64,000 bases of DNA, taken from Hydnum rufescens UP504 (taxonomy: Eukaryota; Basidiomycota; Agaricomycetes; Cantharellales; Hydnaceae). The DNA lies in assembly GCA_014904985.1 (NCBI GenBank), contig MU129030.1, forward strand, positions 1 through 64,000. The letters are read 5' to 3'. The notes under the pieces are model-generated. The model was not told where the DNA came from. It made no database searches and saw only the letters and a program-made list of their open reading frames with translations. Shown one piece after another: positions 44,008 to 55,020 of this stretch (the first letter of the stretch is position 1; each line of letters opens with the position of its first letter). Both the position numbers and the translations under genes were made by a program.

Positions 44008-46173
44008 TTAAATGGAATCAATCCAATCCTCAGAATCTCCTAAATCCACCCTGTTGTATGTATCACCCCATTCCAGTTCCTGCATCACCACATCCTCAAG
44101 TTCTTCCTCATCCTCTACATCCTGACCTGTGTGCCATCTGTCTTGGTCCAATTCTTCCAGATCAACAGTGGTATTCTCACTCTCCATCAGTGTTGGATAT
44201 TCAGCTTCCAGAGAAATAGTTTGTTCTGTCTCTCTGCCCACTTCCACAAATGAGGGCTGCTGCAAGCCAGGATGGATAGGCAGAGAGCTCAACAGTTGCC
44301 AGGCAGTGGATGTGGTTGACTGGAGAGCCTTGCCTTTATGCCTCATTTCAAATAAGAGGACAGCATCTAATGGTGTATGTGCCAGTGTCAGCACTCAAGA
44401 CAGTCAGCCTGCCAATCACTATGAAACTCTCACCAGTGCATTTAGCCACAGCCTTCTCAATAGCCAGGTACTGCTCTGTAAGGGAGGCAAAGAGGGCTTG
44501 CATTTCAATGTTTAGCCAGCTGATCTCCTCTTTTCCCCAGTCATACATCAGCATGGCCTTAATTCCTTCCCTGGTCTTTTCATCTGCTAACCATGCTGGG
44601 GGGGTCTCTTCCACATCCCCATCCAGGCCAGCATTGTCCCAAATGGCATCATCTACCCCAATGTCAAATAGGCCATTGATGTCCACAGGTTTGGGGATCA
44701 CAGCATTTTTGTGAATGGGGGACTGGGCTTTCATATCAGAAAGCTGAGCACAAAAGCCATTATAGTGCCTGGCCAAGGCTTTTATTCCTGGCAATCATCT
44801 TTTCAATGCCTCTGCAGTCTGTGCATGGGCTTTACAGTATGATCTGAATAAACAGTGGGTGAGATTTTGGAATACCTTCTTTGGGCCAGCCATAGGGATA
44901 ACTTTTACCTAGAGTGGACTGAAAATAAGACCATTCCAAGTGCTCTGACTCAAAACGACGCTCTCAGATCCTTGTACTTAATCTGTGCTTTACTGCACAG
45001 GCTCACAGGCGCAGCCCAGGAACTTGTCTTTTCTGGCCTTTTCCAAAGCACTATATGTGGGTCGGTCCTTCTGTGCCAACTGTTGACATGCCCTTTGGAT
45101 TCTTGTGGCCAACCTGTTCAGGTAATCCTGCCAGTCTTGTGCTTGTAGAGTGAGGTCAAATTTGACATCAGCACTTGTTCCATCTTCCCCTAGCTTTGAT
45201 ATCTCCTTGAGTAGATTCTTATGACCAGCCTCTTCATCTGCATGGGTAGCAAGCATAGACACAATCTTGTTCACAAAGGAACCTGCCAAATTTTTGGCCA
45301 CCACTAAGCAGAAAAGTCAGGGTTTGCCCAATGGAAGGGTGGAAGGGAATGAGCATCTACACACCTGGCAGTGGTTTGGACTGGGTCTCCAATTGATCCC
45401 TCCACCCAGCTTGAAGAGTTGGAATAGACAGTCCACACTCCCCAATTCTTTCCCTAGCAGCCTCCAGTCTGACCATGGTGCAGACATAATGCTTCATGAG
45501 CCAAGTAGCCTGTGATTGGGCAGTGGCCTCATCCCAATGTATCACTTGAGTGCTCAGAACAAATAATCTTCGATGGTGCTAGAAATTGGGTCATTGAGTC
45601 TCCTTGAAAGTGCTTTCAAAGATCAAAGGCATACCCCAGAGACTTGCAACACAGGAGCCAGCTTTTTTAATGCACCCCAACACCTTTCACATCCCTCACC
45701 ATCTGAGAAGCCAAACCCTTTGCGTTTTTGAGGATGGTACATGCATTGACAAGGCCACTGGTGCCCAAATGCATGAAAAACTGAAACGCCCCAATCAATC
45801 CTGGGGAGAAGTGAAGGTAGTATCTTCCACTGTGGCCACAAACAAGAAGAATCAGAATACATCCTCTCTGGGTAACAGAACACAGAAAGTCACCTTGCTC
45901 ATGCTTCTATGCAAAACACAGGCTATGTCATAGAGGACCCCCAACCTCCACCAAGAAGGCAGTTGCTCAAAAAGAGAACTTAATAGAGCCACAGCATAGT
46001 ACTGTTTCTCTCCCGCAGTGGTCATGTTGACCATCCGTAGCACCCTATCATGATGGCAGATCACCACCATGAGGCCCATAGAGGCAAAGGCTGTAGTTGA
46101 AGCTTTTTCACGGTTCTTGTTTGCAGCTTTAAAGGATGTCTCACACCCATTGACCACAGAGTTTGGGAGGTAC
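44008..46173 (-). pseudogene. KDZ transposase, C-terminal part
   Basis: Directly after the Gypsy junction the minus strand reads YLPNSVVNGC...FKAANKNREKAS, then GLMVVICHHDRVLRMVNMT, AGEKQYYAVALLSSLFEQLP and GVLYDIACVLHRS, and later FGHQWPCQCMYHP...GFSDGEGCERCW. These are landmarks of KDZ transposases: the HDR block, the YDIxC block, and the H/GEGxER block with the catalytic Glu. Further blocks (45545-45357, 45304-44990, 44794-44348, 44394-44008) form the helical C-terminal part and an acidic tail (LEELDQDRW, DVEDEEELEDV). Several frame changes separate the blocks; some may be introns. The gene is inactive because of the Gypsy insertion. Confidence 0.75.
46169..46173. repeat. Target-site duplication GGTAC, left
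   Basis: GGTAC immediately precedes the TGTCAGGG start of the left LTR. The same five bases follow the right LTR at 53550-53554. Confidence 0.9.
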
Positions 46174-46805
46174 TGTCAGGGCCACGCTGCGATGAGAGCA
46201 CCAAACAACTATAAACATGGATAAGTCCGACTAGGTCCGGCATAAGTCCGGCTTAGTCCGAAGGAATCCGGGCAAGGCTGAGATAAAGAGAACAGAGGAA
46301 GATAGAAGAGAGTTCCAGCAGCCCGGAAGGGTCTAGGCGGAAAGGAGCATGACGGTCCTTAAGCTCGTGGAGTTAGCTGGAACACACTCGGAACTGTAGT
46401 CCAGAGTTGTAGCGGAAATCCTGAGTATTTCATAGAAAACATAGGGAAGTACAAGGACAAACCTGTAGTCCGGAGTTGTAGCGGAAATCCTGAGAGACCA
46501 AAGCTGAAGTCTCTGGATATCGCCCCCGGACTACTTATACAAGATAACTATACTACGAGGGAGTGATCACGAAAAAGGGGAGTGGTTACAAGGGGTAGGA
46601 ACAGGAACGGGAGAGCAGTCAGGGCACAGGAACAGGAACAGGTACTAGCGTGGGTATCTCGGAAACAAAGGGAAATGAAAAGGAAAATGAAACGTGACGG
46701 AACCAAACCGGAACCAAACGGGAAGAAGAAGGAATATACGGACGGGGCTGGAGCGAACCGGAAGCAAACCGGAGTTAACGGAAAGAAAGCGGACGGACTC
46801 TGACA
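46174..46805 (-). repeat. Gypsy 3' LTR (left)
   Basis: 632 bp from TGTCAGGGCC to GGACTCTGACA. It has an internal duplication of the word GTAGTCC(A/G)GAGTTGTAGCG (near 46396 and 46465). It differs from the right LTR at about 12 transitions and by one or two G-run length changes. Confidence 0.97.
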
Positions 46806-46820
46806 TTACCCCCCTCTTAA
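46806..46820 (-). other. Polypurine tract
   Basis: On the minus strand the sequence TTAAGAGGGGGGTAA lies directly before the 3' LTR, as expected for the plus-strand primer of a Gypsy element. Confidence 0.8.
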
Positions 46821-46856
46821 GCCCGTTCGTCCCGAACGGGCGAGACGGATCGATCC

Positions 46857-47818
46857 ATGGAAAGGGCCGAAAGACCTTCCATCTCCACTATGTCCAATCA
46901 CCGAAGATCTAAAGTTGACGAAGCTCGTATCCGTGCGGAGCAGGCTGAGCAAGCCTTCCGGGAGGCCCAGGAGGAGGCCGAACGTGTCGCAGAAGGAGGA
47001 GGAGGCCAGGCAGGAGGCCGCGAGGCGGAGGGTTGTGGCAGAGGCTAAGGCTGCTGCGGAGGCCAAGGCCGCTGCAGAGGCTAAGGCTGCAGCAGAGGCT
47101 AAGGCCAAGGCCGATGACCTTGCCAGGAGGATCCGTGAGGATCCTGCACTTTTACCGTGAGTTCCATGCACTGTTCCTCTTTCATGGCGTCTCAGTGGCG
47201 TGTTCCAGGTCCACGGTGTGCTTCCGCTGCGTCCAACAGCGGATCCGCTGCATTCCGCAGGCGGATAAGCCCGGAGCACAGGCATGCCAGGCCTGCTTCC
47301 TGGCCAAGGCTCATTGCACCTTGGGTGATGAGGGAGGGTCCGGAGCCGACACATCGACAGCTGGGCGGGGTCGTGCACGTGCCTCTACTCCAGGGGTTCA
47401 GCAGCGATTGGCCGTAGCTGCAGAGCAGAGTGCGTTGGCGCATAAGCGGTCCGCGGAGGCGTTGGAGAGGCAGGCGCATGCTGTGGAGCAGATGGCGATG
47501 TCAATGGGTGAGGTGAGAGATTCCTTGGATACAATCATGCGGCATATGCTGCCTCGTCAAGCATCGGAACGTTCTCGTGCGATGTCGGAGTATCCTCGTG
47601 CAGTCTCGGAATATACTCGTCCGGACTCGGAGCGTACGGAGTGGGGAGGGATCAGGTCCGGAACAGCGGAGTTGGCTGCCGGTTCGGATTCTGGCCATAG
47701 TCGCAAGCACCAGCATACTGGCGAAATCATCGATTTGTCGGGTGACAGGGAGGAGGAGGGGGACGACGATGATGATGACAACGGCGACAACGATGACAAC
47801 GATGAGGAGGTGGAGTGA
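46857..47818 (+). CDS. Antisense accessory gene of the Gypsy element: coiled-coil zinc-cluster protein
   Basis: Transcribed opposite to gag-pol, between the chromodomain end and the 3' LTR. It starts MERAERPSISTMSNHRRS (46857, or the inner ATG at 46890). Then comes a charged helix of Ala/Glu repeats (AEAKAAAEAKAAAEAKAAAE, about 47040-47110). A GT-AG intron at 47157-47208 (GTGAGT...TTCCAG) joins ALLP to STVCFRC. The zinc cluster is CFRCVQQRIRC-(11)-CQACFLAKAHC, i.e. C-X2-C-X6-C-X11-C-X2-C-X6-C, the Zn(II)2Cys6 spacing. An amphipathic helix with SAEALERQAHAVEQMAMSMG follows, then RMSEY-type repeats and a run of Asp/Glu at the C-terminus, stop at 47818. One 1-nt frame change lies near 46990. A DNA-binding or regulatory role is suggested by the cluster only. 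Confidence 0.75.
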
Positions 47819-47901
47819 TCCGTATCCCTCATAATTTTTGTCTCGTAAATCCTTCGTTTCATAACTCCGTTGTTCAATAAATCTGTGGTTTCGTAAACTG
47901 G

Positions 47902-50900
47902 TCAGTGAGTCGACCAGTCCGGAAGATCTGAGGGGGGTTCCGTAAGGAATTGAGTGGTCCGGAAAGGTATGGAGGCAAACTCCAGGGCATTAATCCGTCT
48001 TGGGGCTTCTGGGTGAACACGGTGGAATGTCTGGACAGCGTCCGGAGCATTCTTTAGGTTAGACTCCGGGACCCATTCATTATCGGAGGCCGGGTAGCCT
48101 TTCCATTGAACGAGGTATTGGAGTTTTCGGCGGAAATACTGGGAGTTTTCAATTCGTTCGACCTTGTACTCTTCTTCACCCCCTCGTAAGACCGGAGGCA
48201 GAGGAGGGTGGGCTGCACACTCGACGATCGGATCTGGTCGGAAAGGGCGGAGTTTGGAGACATGGAATACAGGGTGGATTCTCATTGAAGTGGGGAGTTT
48301 GAGGCGGATGGCTGAGCGGGAGATGATTTTATCAACATTGTATGGTCCGAGCCACTTGTCCGATAACTTTTTGGTGGGTCAGTCAGTGGAGATATCGCGT
48401 GCATCCAGCCATACTTGGTCGCCTACAGCGTACTCCGGGGCCTCCGCACGGTGAGCATCGTAGAACCGGGCCATGTCGTCAGCGGCCTTCCGCAACGCGG
48501 ATTGGGCTTCATCCGTGGTCTTTCGCATTCGTGTGATGAAGTCCGACGCCGCCTCAATTGTTCTGGGGCAGATGGGCTCGGTTCCGAGACGAGGGTCTTG
48601 TCCGGAGTCAAGCCGGAACGGGGTCTGACGGGTGGACGAGTGAACATGGTTGTTGTAGGCAAACTCCGCAATGGGGAGCCACTCTACCCAGTCATTTTGG
48701 TGGTGGTTGACGAAGATCCGGAGATACTGTTCAATTTCCTGGTTAACTCGTTCCGTCTGTCCGTCCGTCTGGGGGTGGAATGCCGTAGAGAAGTTCGTTT
48801 TAATTCTGAGGAGTGAATTGAGTTCCCTCATGAACTTGGAGGTAAATGTGGTGCCTTGGTCACTGATGATGGTCTCCGGTAAGCCATGGTGTCTCCACAC
48901 ATTGTCCCAGAAGAGACGAGCGACTCCGGCAGAATCTACCGTAGTGGTTGTCGGCATTGCATGAATCCGTTTGGACAGTTGGTCGACAACAATCATCATA
49001 CTGTCGAATCCGTGTGACTCCGGAAGCTCCGTGATCATATCCACAGAGATAACTTGCCATCGTCTATCCGGGATTGGGTTTGGATGAAGCGTTCCGGAAG
49101 GCTTGGAGGGGAAGGTTTTCATCCGGTTACATATGTCGCAAGTGGAGACATATGTCGCGACGTAGCGTGACATTCCGGGCCACCAGTAGTGGCGGGATAC
49201 GAGTTCATATGTCTTCCACCGTCCAGGGTGACCTGTAGTGGGGGTGTCATGGTGTTCGTGCACAAGGTCGTGGCGGAGTTTGGAGTCCAGCGGAACATAT
49301 ACTCGTCCTCGGAAAAGGATAGTGGATCCGTTGAGCTCCCAGTCCTTCAGGTGTGCCTTTGGCCCATCTCCGTTTAATTCCTTGATGATTTGGATCACCT
49401 TGTCATCGATCTCCATCGCTCGTTTAATCTGGGCCATCAGGCTCCGGCTTGGTCCTTCCACAATGACGACCTCCGGTGTATCTAAAGCACGTGCCTGAAA
49501 GGTGTCGGACTTGAGTAGGACAACATCAGAGTTGTCGAAGTCGCCTCGGGGGTGGTCTGATTGACGGGAGAGGGCGTCAGGCTTCCCTGATTGGGTTCCG
49601 GAACGGTGTTGGAGAGTGAAGTTGAAATGAGAGAGGAAGATATTCCACCGGGCTTGCCTCCGATTCAATTTCTGGGTGGACCGGAAGTATTGGAGGTTCT
49701 GGTGATCCGTCAGAATTTCAATGGGGTGCGGAGAGCCTTCGAGGTAGTGCCTCCATGCCTCCAGAGCTCTGATAATGGCCATGAGCTCTTTGTCGTAGAT
49801 GTTGTAGTTCCTCTCAGCTTCCAACAGGCTTTTCGACAGGAATCCTACTGGGTGCCATTTTCCGTCCTCCTGGAGCTGGGAGAGTACTGCCCCTGTTGCG
49901 TAGCCGGAGGCGTCAGCTTCGACTCGGAAGCGTCCAGACTCGGAAGGGAACACCAGGATCGGAGTGGAGGTGACAAGGTCTTTCAGCTTCAGGAAGGCAT
50001 TACATTCGGCATCGGCCCACCAGAAGGGGGTGTCCTTCTGGGTCAGATCGTTTAGTGGTCTGGCAACTTTGGCGAAGTCCTGGATGAACCGTCAGTAGAA
50101 GTTTATGAATCCTAGGAACGACTGCGTTTCCTTGAGATTCCGTGGCTCTGGCCAATCCATCACCCCTGCAACTTTGATGGGGTCCATTTCCACGTGGTCC
50201 GGGGTGAACACCATGCCCAAATACTCGATCCAGTCTCGGAAGAATTCGCACTTCTCTGGTTTCAAGAAGAGGTGGTTCTCTCGGAGTGTCTGCAGGATCC
50301 CTCGGACTCCGCGGACGTACTCTTCTCGAGTTTTAGCAAAGCTCAAGATGTCGTCTAGGTACACGATGCATACTCCCTTGTCGATCCATTCTCGGAGGAC
50401 GTCGTTGATCATATTCTGGAATGTGCCAGGGGAGTTGCAGAGTCCGAAGAACATGACCAGAGGTTCGAAGAGTCCTCGATTAGTCCGAAAGGCCGCTTTC
50501 CATTCCTCTCCGTCTGCCATCCGGATATTCTGGAAGCCCCAGCGTAAGTCCAACTTTCCAAACACTTTGGCTCCTCGGAGTCGGTCGATGACGTCGGAAA
50601 TAAGTGGTAGAGGGTATGCGTTCTTAACTGTGATATCATTGAGTTTCCGGTAGTCTTGGACTAATCAGAAGCCTCCATCCTTTTTCTTCACAAAGAACAC
50701 AGGAGCAGCCATAGGAGATTTCGAAGGGCGGATACGACCAGAGGCGAGATTCTCCTTCAGGAAGTCATCAAGTTCCTTTTGCTCACTTCGGAGACAATGG
50801 GAAGAGTTTGGCTGGCGGAGGGAGCTGGGTTCCTTCCTTGAACTCGATATGGTGGTCCCATGGTTTCCGTCTAGGGAGTTGGTCGAAGGAGTCCTTGGAG

Positions 50901-51571
50901 AAGACATCTCGGAAGTCTCGGAATTCCTCCGGAACCAATTCCTCGAAGGTTTTCGGTGGTTCATTGCCTCTGGCAGCCTCCGCCAGTCTCTGAGAGGGGG
51001 TACTCGTTGCTCGGACGATCTCGGAGTGTTCGCTATCACTGGGGAAGTAGGCTGCAAATATAGCGTCGCCTTTCTCCAGGGGTTCGTCGGCGATATCCTC
51101 TTCGACAGTGGGGTTTTCCTGGGGTGTTTCCGGAGCGTCTCTCTGTTTTCTCCCTTTCCAGCGTTCTGCATTCCGCAGTTTCCGGATCACTACACGGCAG
51201 TCCGATGGGCAGCGGGTTAGTGTGATCTTCCCCGTTGTCCAATCAATCTCCGGGTTGTGATGGTGGAGCCAGGTGTGTCCTATGATCAGCTTAGTCTTTC
51301 CTAATCCAATCACGGAGAACACTACCCGTTCGGAGTGGTCGTCGATTCGGAGGATGACTTCTACTTCCTCACGGACAGACCCCATCTCGTTCAGGGTTCC
51401 GTCAACATTGTAGACAGGGATGGGGCGCACGAGGGGACGTATGTCTAGGCCATTCTCTTTCGCAAAGGCCGGGTCCATGAACATTCCGGTGGCTCCAGAG
51501 TCGAGCAGAGCAGTTCCGGCGCAGATTGCTCCAGTCCGGGGTGATTGGAGTTTCACCTTGACTTCGGTGGC
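47902..51571 (-). pseudogene. Gypsy pol: protease, reverse transcriptase, RNase H, integrase, chromodomain
   Basis: The protease has LLDSGATGMFMD (about 51515-51480). The reverse transcriptase has [42 protein letters not shown] and the catalytic YLDD (about 50370-50358). RNase H has FRVEADASGYATGAVL and YDKELMAII (49930-49790). Integrase has an HHCC zinc domain (HHDTP...CDICNRMK, 49260-49115) and catalytic D, D and E in VISVDMITEL, TIISDQGTTF and GQTERVNQEIEQY. The end is a chromodomain (YKVERIENSQY, YLVQWKGYPASDNEWVPESNL; 48165-48050), stop at 47902. Minus-strand TGA stops interrupt it at 50667-50665, 50094-50092 and 48381-48379, and one base is extra near 50788. The rest of the frame is well kept, so decay is recent. 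Confidence 0.95.
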
Positions 51572-51749
51572 TCGTCTGGGGTCTTCGGAAAGGAGGCGGA
51601 TGGTAGGTGGGGGAACTCGGCGGGGTCGGCATCGGTGGATACACTTTCAGAATCATCACTCTCATCATCGGAGAAAAACATGTCATTTCCCATTCCGTAT
51701 GTACAATTTTCGAGAGGGGTGAATCTGTTGGTCAGGCAGGACGTATCCT

Positions 51750-52837
51750 TCACTGCTGACCGTTTTGAAAACCCTGCGGAGTTGCTCCCTGGGTTTCCGG
51801 TGTGTCCTTCGGAGTCGGGAATAATTTCCGTAGCTCTTCTCGGACGATGGCTCCGATGTCCTCCGTGGCGCGGATGAACTGGCGTGGTTTCCGTGGCTGA
51901 GGACAGTCACGAGAGATGTGTCCGAGTTCCTGGCAGTTGTAGCACCGTCGAGCTTCCTGTCTCCGGGTCGAATCCACGTCCATGGGGGCGAACGAGGTTG
52001 ACGAGGAGGTGTTGCATAGGAGGAGCTGGGGTTGGTCTCGGAGCGGGGGCTGTCGTCCGGGGTTTCTCCGTTGATGTTGGAGGGTTTCTCGGAGTGTAGG
52101 GGTTTGCGCCTGCTGTGGCCTGTCGGAATCGGAGGTACAGGTTGTCTAGTCGTCGTGCCGTGTCTTGCCATCCTTCGAGGGTTTCCGGCAGGTCGCTGAG
52201 GTGCATTTTCTCTAGTAACCTTTCGTTCAGCCCTCGTTGGTACGCATCGATGAGGGCTTCCTCTCCGAAGCCAGTCCGTCCGGCTAGGCGTCGAAGTGCG
52301 CGGTGTACTCCTCCACGGACATCTTCCCTGCTTCAGGTTCCGGAGTTGTGATCGCACCGTGAACTCTCAGTCCGGTTCTCCGAAAGCACTTTCGAAGGCG
52401 ACCAGGAATTCCTGGAAAGTTTCATACGGGTTGTGGGTCTCTGGGTCGAGGAACGAAGAGGCAAGACTCTCTGCCCATGCTCCGGCTGTTCCGTCTTTCA
52501 TCCAGGAGAGGGTGTATAGGATCTTGTGCAGCTCCGTGGGGTAGACTCTCGGTTGGAGGGCGATGTTCAGTCGGACGGAGTGCAGGAAACTCTCTGTTTC
52601 TTCCAATCTCCTGAGAACGGTTCCAGGTCGGCCCCTTGGCCTCACGAGCGGATTGGGTCGGGGAGGATTTTGTTGGAGGGTTTGCTGGACTGCGGCTGAT
52701 ACGAAACCTGCGACGTGTGTCCCCTGGTTTCGCATGTCGTCGAGCTCCTCACAGAGGGCGGCATTTTGTTGTTGGAGTTGGGTGAGGAGGTGTTGGAGGT
52801 GGTCGGCGGTAATGGCTACTGGAGCACCATCGGACAT
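51750..52837 (-). pseudogene. Gypsy gag with CCHC zinc knuckle
   Basis: It starts at 52837 (MSDGAPVAITADHL), although the frame stays open into the 5' LTR. A coiled region QLQQQNAALCEELDDMRNQ precedes the capsid-like block (FLHSVRLNIALQPRVYP, ILYTLSWMKDGTAGAWAESL). A TGA at 52369-52367 interrupts the frame after FESAFGEPD. After two frame changes the coding continues with MHLSDLPETLEGWQDTARRL. The zinc knuckle is CYNCQELGHISRDC (about 51945-51905). A Pro/Thr-rich linker lies between. Confidence 0.88.
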
Positions 52838-52916
52838 TTCGGAGTGAGGAGTAGGAGTGAAATCGGTGATGCTGAGGGATCCCGATGGTGGGCTCGTAAG
52901 AGAGCTTTGGTCTTCT

Positions 52917-53549
52917 GTCAGGGCCACGCTGCGACGAGAGCACCAAACAACTATAAACACGGATAAGTCCGACTAGGTCCGGCATAAGTCCGGCTTAGTC
53001 CGAAGGAATCCGGGCAAGGCTGAGATAAAGAGAACAGAGGAAGATAGAAGAGAGTTCCAGCAGCCCGGAAGGGTCTAGGCGGAAAGGAGCACGATGGTCC
53101 TTAAGCTCATGGAGTTAGCTGGAACACACTCGGAACTGTAGTCCGGAGTTGTAGCGGAAATCCTGAGTATTTCATAGAAAACATAGGGAAGTACAAGGAC
53201 AAACCTGTAGTCCGGAGTTGTAGCGGAAATCCTGAGAGACCAAAGCTGAGGTCTCTGGATATCGCCCCCGGACTACTTATACAAGATAACTATACTACGA
53301 GGGAGTGATCATGAAAAAGGGGGAGTGGTTACAAGGGGGTAGGAACAGGAACGGGAGAGCAGTCAGGGCGCAGGAACAGGAACAGGTACTAGCGTGGGTA
53401 TCTCGGAAACAAAGGGAAATGAAAAGGAAAATGAAACGTGACGGAACCAAACCGGAACCAAATGGGAAGAAGAAGGAATATACAGACGGGGCTGGAGCGA
53501 ACCGGAAGCAAACCGGAGTTAATGGAAAGAAAGCGGACGGACTCTGACA
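52917..53549 (-). repeat. Gypsy 5' LTR (right)
   Basis: 633 bp, TGTCAGGGCC to ACTCTGACA, same order of motifs as the left LTR. In transcriptional (minus) orientation the internal region begins GAAGACCAAAGC right after it. I could not assign a primer-binding site with confidence. Confidence 0.97.
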
Positions 53550-53554
53550 GGTAC
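53550..53554. repeat. Target-site duplication GGTAC, right
   Basis: GGTAC directly after the right LTR. Removing the element plus one GGTAC joins PGLYL to YLPNSVV in one KDZ reading frame. Confidence 0.9.
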
Positions 53555-54492
53555 AGACCAGGCTCCACCCTATCCTCTTCATTCAATTCATTCAATTCCG
53601 AGGGAAGCTTCTTCCCCTTACTGGGATGCAGGGACTCCACATAAAGTCTTGCCTTCTCGACTTCAGTGGGAGATAGGAAACAGGTCCATGGTAGGTCCAG
53701 GGCAATATCTTGCAATCTGGCACCTTTACATTGCTGCTGTTCAAAACACGCGTCTAGACACAGCACAGAGTGGAACCTAGTGAATGGGTACCACACTGTC
53801 AGAGTGGCACTCGAACTGAGGGCAGAAAAAGCTTACAGTTCCTTTCCTTCTTGCAGAAGCTGTAAGCAATCCTCTGCCCAAGGGAAACACAAGGGACATT
53901 GCGAATGGAGATGGGCGCTCAAGGCCATATCCTCCCTAAGAGGCAGATGGTCTTCCTCCTTTGAGAAATAACTGGTGGCTATGGGATCTTCACACAGGCT
54001 GTTCACCAGTTCCGGGCTATACAGTACAGAGGGCTGGCTCCCTTCCTCGTGGGAAGCACAGATGATGTTCCAGGTTAATTCGTTTGCATGCTGTTGCACC
54101 AGTTGAAATTGTTGCAAAGCCACAGAGAATGATTTATGGAAACTGTCCTGGAGCCCTTTCTTCAGTATTTTCCCCCAGGTAATGAGTAGGGACATTAATT
54201 TGCCCACCATAGTGGATGGCGAAAATCCCCTTTCAACCAGGTTGGAACAGATCGTGCTGCACCAGGCAGTAATGTTGGGGGATATATGAATGAAGAGTTT
54301 ACTGATGAACAAAAGGTGGCCCAGGGAGAAGGCGATTGAAGGGCAGATCGGCGAGGCAGGAAATAAACCAATGCCCAATAAAGTTAAAGCCAGAGGGTGG
54401 CATTCACAATAACTCAATAAGTGGTTCTCAAGCCCTGGTAGTAAATCATGAGTAAACACTAAGAAGGTAGCATGGCATTCTACTGCACTCAT
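53550..54492 (-). pseudogene. KDZ transposase, N-terminal part
   Basis: The block 54492-53833 begins MSAVECHATFLVFTH and has CECHPLALTLLGIGLFPASP and SPNITAWCSTICSNLVERG, then SQCPLCFPWAED. A second block has FHSVLCLDACFEQQQCKGAR (the CxDACF block with the first catalytic Asp) and ends at GLYL, where the Gypsy is inserted. A stop or intron lies between the two blocks near 53830. No CxC zinc-binding domain was seen upstream; sequence 5' of 54492 is interrupted by stops. Confidence 0.75.
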
Positions 54493-55020
54493 GGTCCATG
54501 TACACTGCAGTCACTTCAACATGGCGGGAATTCTTCCTGCATTCACAATTTATGGGTACAGGGCTGGGCCCCTCATGCTGGTGTTGGAGGGATAAAACCC
54601 TACTATGTATATTCCGCTTCAGGACCCAACTACCTCCTCAAACGAATCCAAATTATTCAATTCCAATCCTTCAAATACCTACCATTCTTTTGATTGCCAT
54701 ACGACGTGGATTTCAATTCTCCAAGACCCACTTTATTTCTCTTTCCTCCACCTTGTACACGAGACATTTATCTGTCCATCTCCAAGTCTTCAACAGACTA
54801 CCTCAAATTGTAATTACTTCAAGCCCAGCCAACTGTGGCTCAGGCAATTCAACTTGCCCTGTTTGTTTGGTACCCAATCCATTATGCATTGCTCATTGCC
54901 TCAGCAGGGATATACAAGTCCCAATTATATAATCAAGATTGCCTAATCATTTGGATCCAACTCACAGATTAGTCACATGTTAAATAGGGGCTATTCCCAT
55001 ACTCTCAAGGAGTATTTCGC
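54493..55020. other. No gene recognised
   Basis: Pyrimidine-rich, with one 144-codon open frame (54498-54932) of low-complexity composition and no domain. It may include the upstream region of the KDZ gene. Confidence 0.45.

Larger units (their letters stand above)
46174..53549 (-). mobile_element. Ty3/Gypsy chromovirus, complete with both LTRs
   Basis: A 7,376-bp element with two near-identical LTRs (TG...CA), a 5-bp target duplication, and gag, protease, reverse transcriptase, RNase H, integrase and chromodomain on the minus strand, plus a polypurine tract beside the left (3') LTR. An extra gene lies antisense between pol and the 3' LTR. Gag/pol contains several stops and frame changes, so this copy is probably non-autonomous. 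Confidence 0.97.
43990..54700 (-). mobile_element. KDZ-superfamily transposon gene, split by a Gypsy insertion
   Basis: Minus-strand blocks on both sides of the Gypsy element join to one protein of the Kyakuja-Dileera-Zisupton type. The ends of the transposon itself were not identified; the limits given are those of recognisable coding sequence plus flanks. Confidence 0.75.

Noticed and set aside
47157..47417. Separate 86-codon ORF inside the Gypsy
   Set aside because: It starts inside the intron of the antisense gene and runs in a different frame from the zinc cluster; a shadow.
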